This document shows positions 7,503-7,719 of a stretch of DNA of 7,719 nt, one piece after another. The translations under genes were made by a program, and so were the position numbers. The first letter of the stretch is position 1. Each line of letters begins with the position of its first letter. Source of the DNA: Acidobacteriota bacterium (GTDB taxonomy: Bacteria > Acidobacteriota > Holophagae > Thermotomaculales > Thermotomaculaceae); contig QMQE01000123.1 of NCBI GenBank assembly GCA_003650445.1, positions 1-7,719 of the forward strand. Reading direction: 5' to 3'. The notes below the pieces were generated by a model. The model did no database searches, had not been told where the DNA came from, and was given only the letters and a program-made list of their open reading frames with translations.

Positions 7503-7511
7503 TTACGTGGA

Positions 7512-7719
7512 ATGATGAAAGGCAGGGAAAGAAGAAAATTTAAACGACTTTCCAAGACCGCCTCTCTAAAGGTACAGGTATTGGCATATAAAGACCAACC
7601 GATACAGCTTGTAAGCTTTTATAAGGACCTTGGGGGCGGAGGGATGCTCTTCGAAAGTGAAATCCCTTATGAGAAGGGCACTTTACTGAAGATTCAGGCA
7701 ATGGTCCCCGGCTGGGGGG
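7512..7719 (+). CDS. PilZ-domain protein, 3' end beyond the window
   Basis: The frame from the ATG at 7512 stays open to the window end (69 full codons). The N-terminus carries the arginine-rich RxxxR element of PilZ domains as RKFKR (residues 8-12), preceded by GRER. A first beta strand follows (LKVQVLAY), then KDLGGGGMLFESE, matching the second PilZ element D/N-x-S-x-x-G with Asp39 and Gly44 present but Gly41 in place of Ser, and then a segment like the usual 'P-x-G-x-x-L-x-I' strand (YEKGTLLKI). PilZ domains bind cyclic di-GMP, through the two elements named, to control motility, exopolysaccharide or regulators. Whether this one binds it is open because of the Ser-to-Gly change. Downstream domains cannot be seen. 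It is divergent from the CLC gene, with 140 bases between them. Confidence 0.85.
   Translation, partial: MMKGRERRKFKRLSKTASLKVQVLAYKDQPIQLVSFYKDLGGGGMLFESEIPYEKGTLLKIQAMVPGWG

Overview
The window reads as chromosomal DNA from a Gram-negative, probably anaerobic or microaerophilic bacterium of moderate G+C. The pointers are a signal-peptide protein with a DUF4124-like N-terminal motif, a PilZ protein, a chemoreceptor-type protein and a cobalamin-dependent methionine synthase without the AdoMet reactivation domain. This gene mix would suit Desulfobacterota or related phyla, but that placement is an inference, since nothing here is a phylogenetic marker.

Region 1 (1-5466, + strand) is a block of four genes: the 3' part of a methyl-accepting chemotaxis-like protein, a three-domain MetH, a small membrane protein of unknown function, and the radical SAM heme chaperone HemW. 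Each of the three junctions is a 4-base ATGA overlap, so the genes almost certainly share a transcript and are translationally coupled. The promoter must lie upstream of the window. A receptor whose class is adapted by AdoMet-dependent methylation sits next to a methionine synthase, and a B12 enzyme sits two genes from a heme-handling protein. A functional link is possible, but simple co-transcription is equally possible.

Region 2 (5467-5598) is a 132-base convergent gap with no convincing terminator.

Region 3 (5599-7371, - strand) encodes a CLC-family chloride channel or transporter with two C-terminal CBS domains. It has a strong sigma70-type promoter and a very short leader, and several residues differ from those of the classical E. 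coli H+/Cl- exchanger.

Region 4 (7372-7511) is a 140-base divergent intergenic region. It carries the CLC promoter and a possible promoter for the last gene, a PilZ-domain protein starting at 7512 and cut off by the window end.

I see no mobile element, CRISPR array, tRNA, rRNA or recognisable riboswitch. Most genes belong to well-known families. The parts worth a second look are the unusual tip of the chemoreceptor-like protein, the unknown membrane protein in the operon, the lack of a visible reactivation system for MetH, and the non-classical ion-site residues of the CLC protein.
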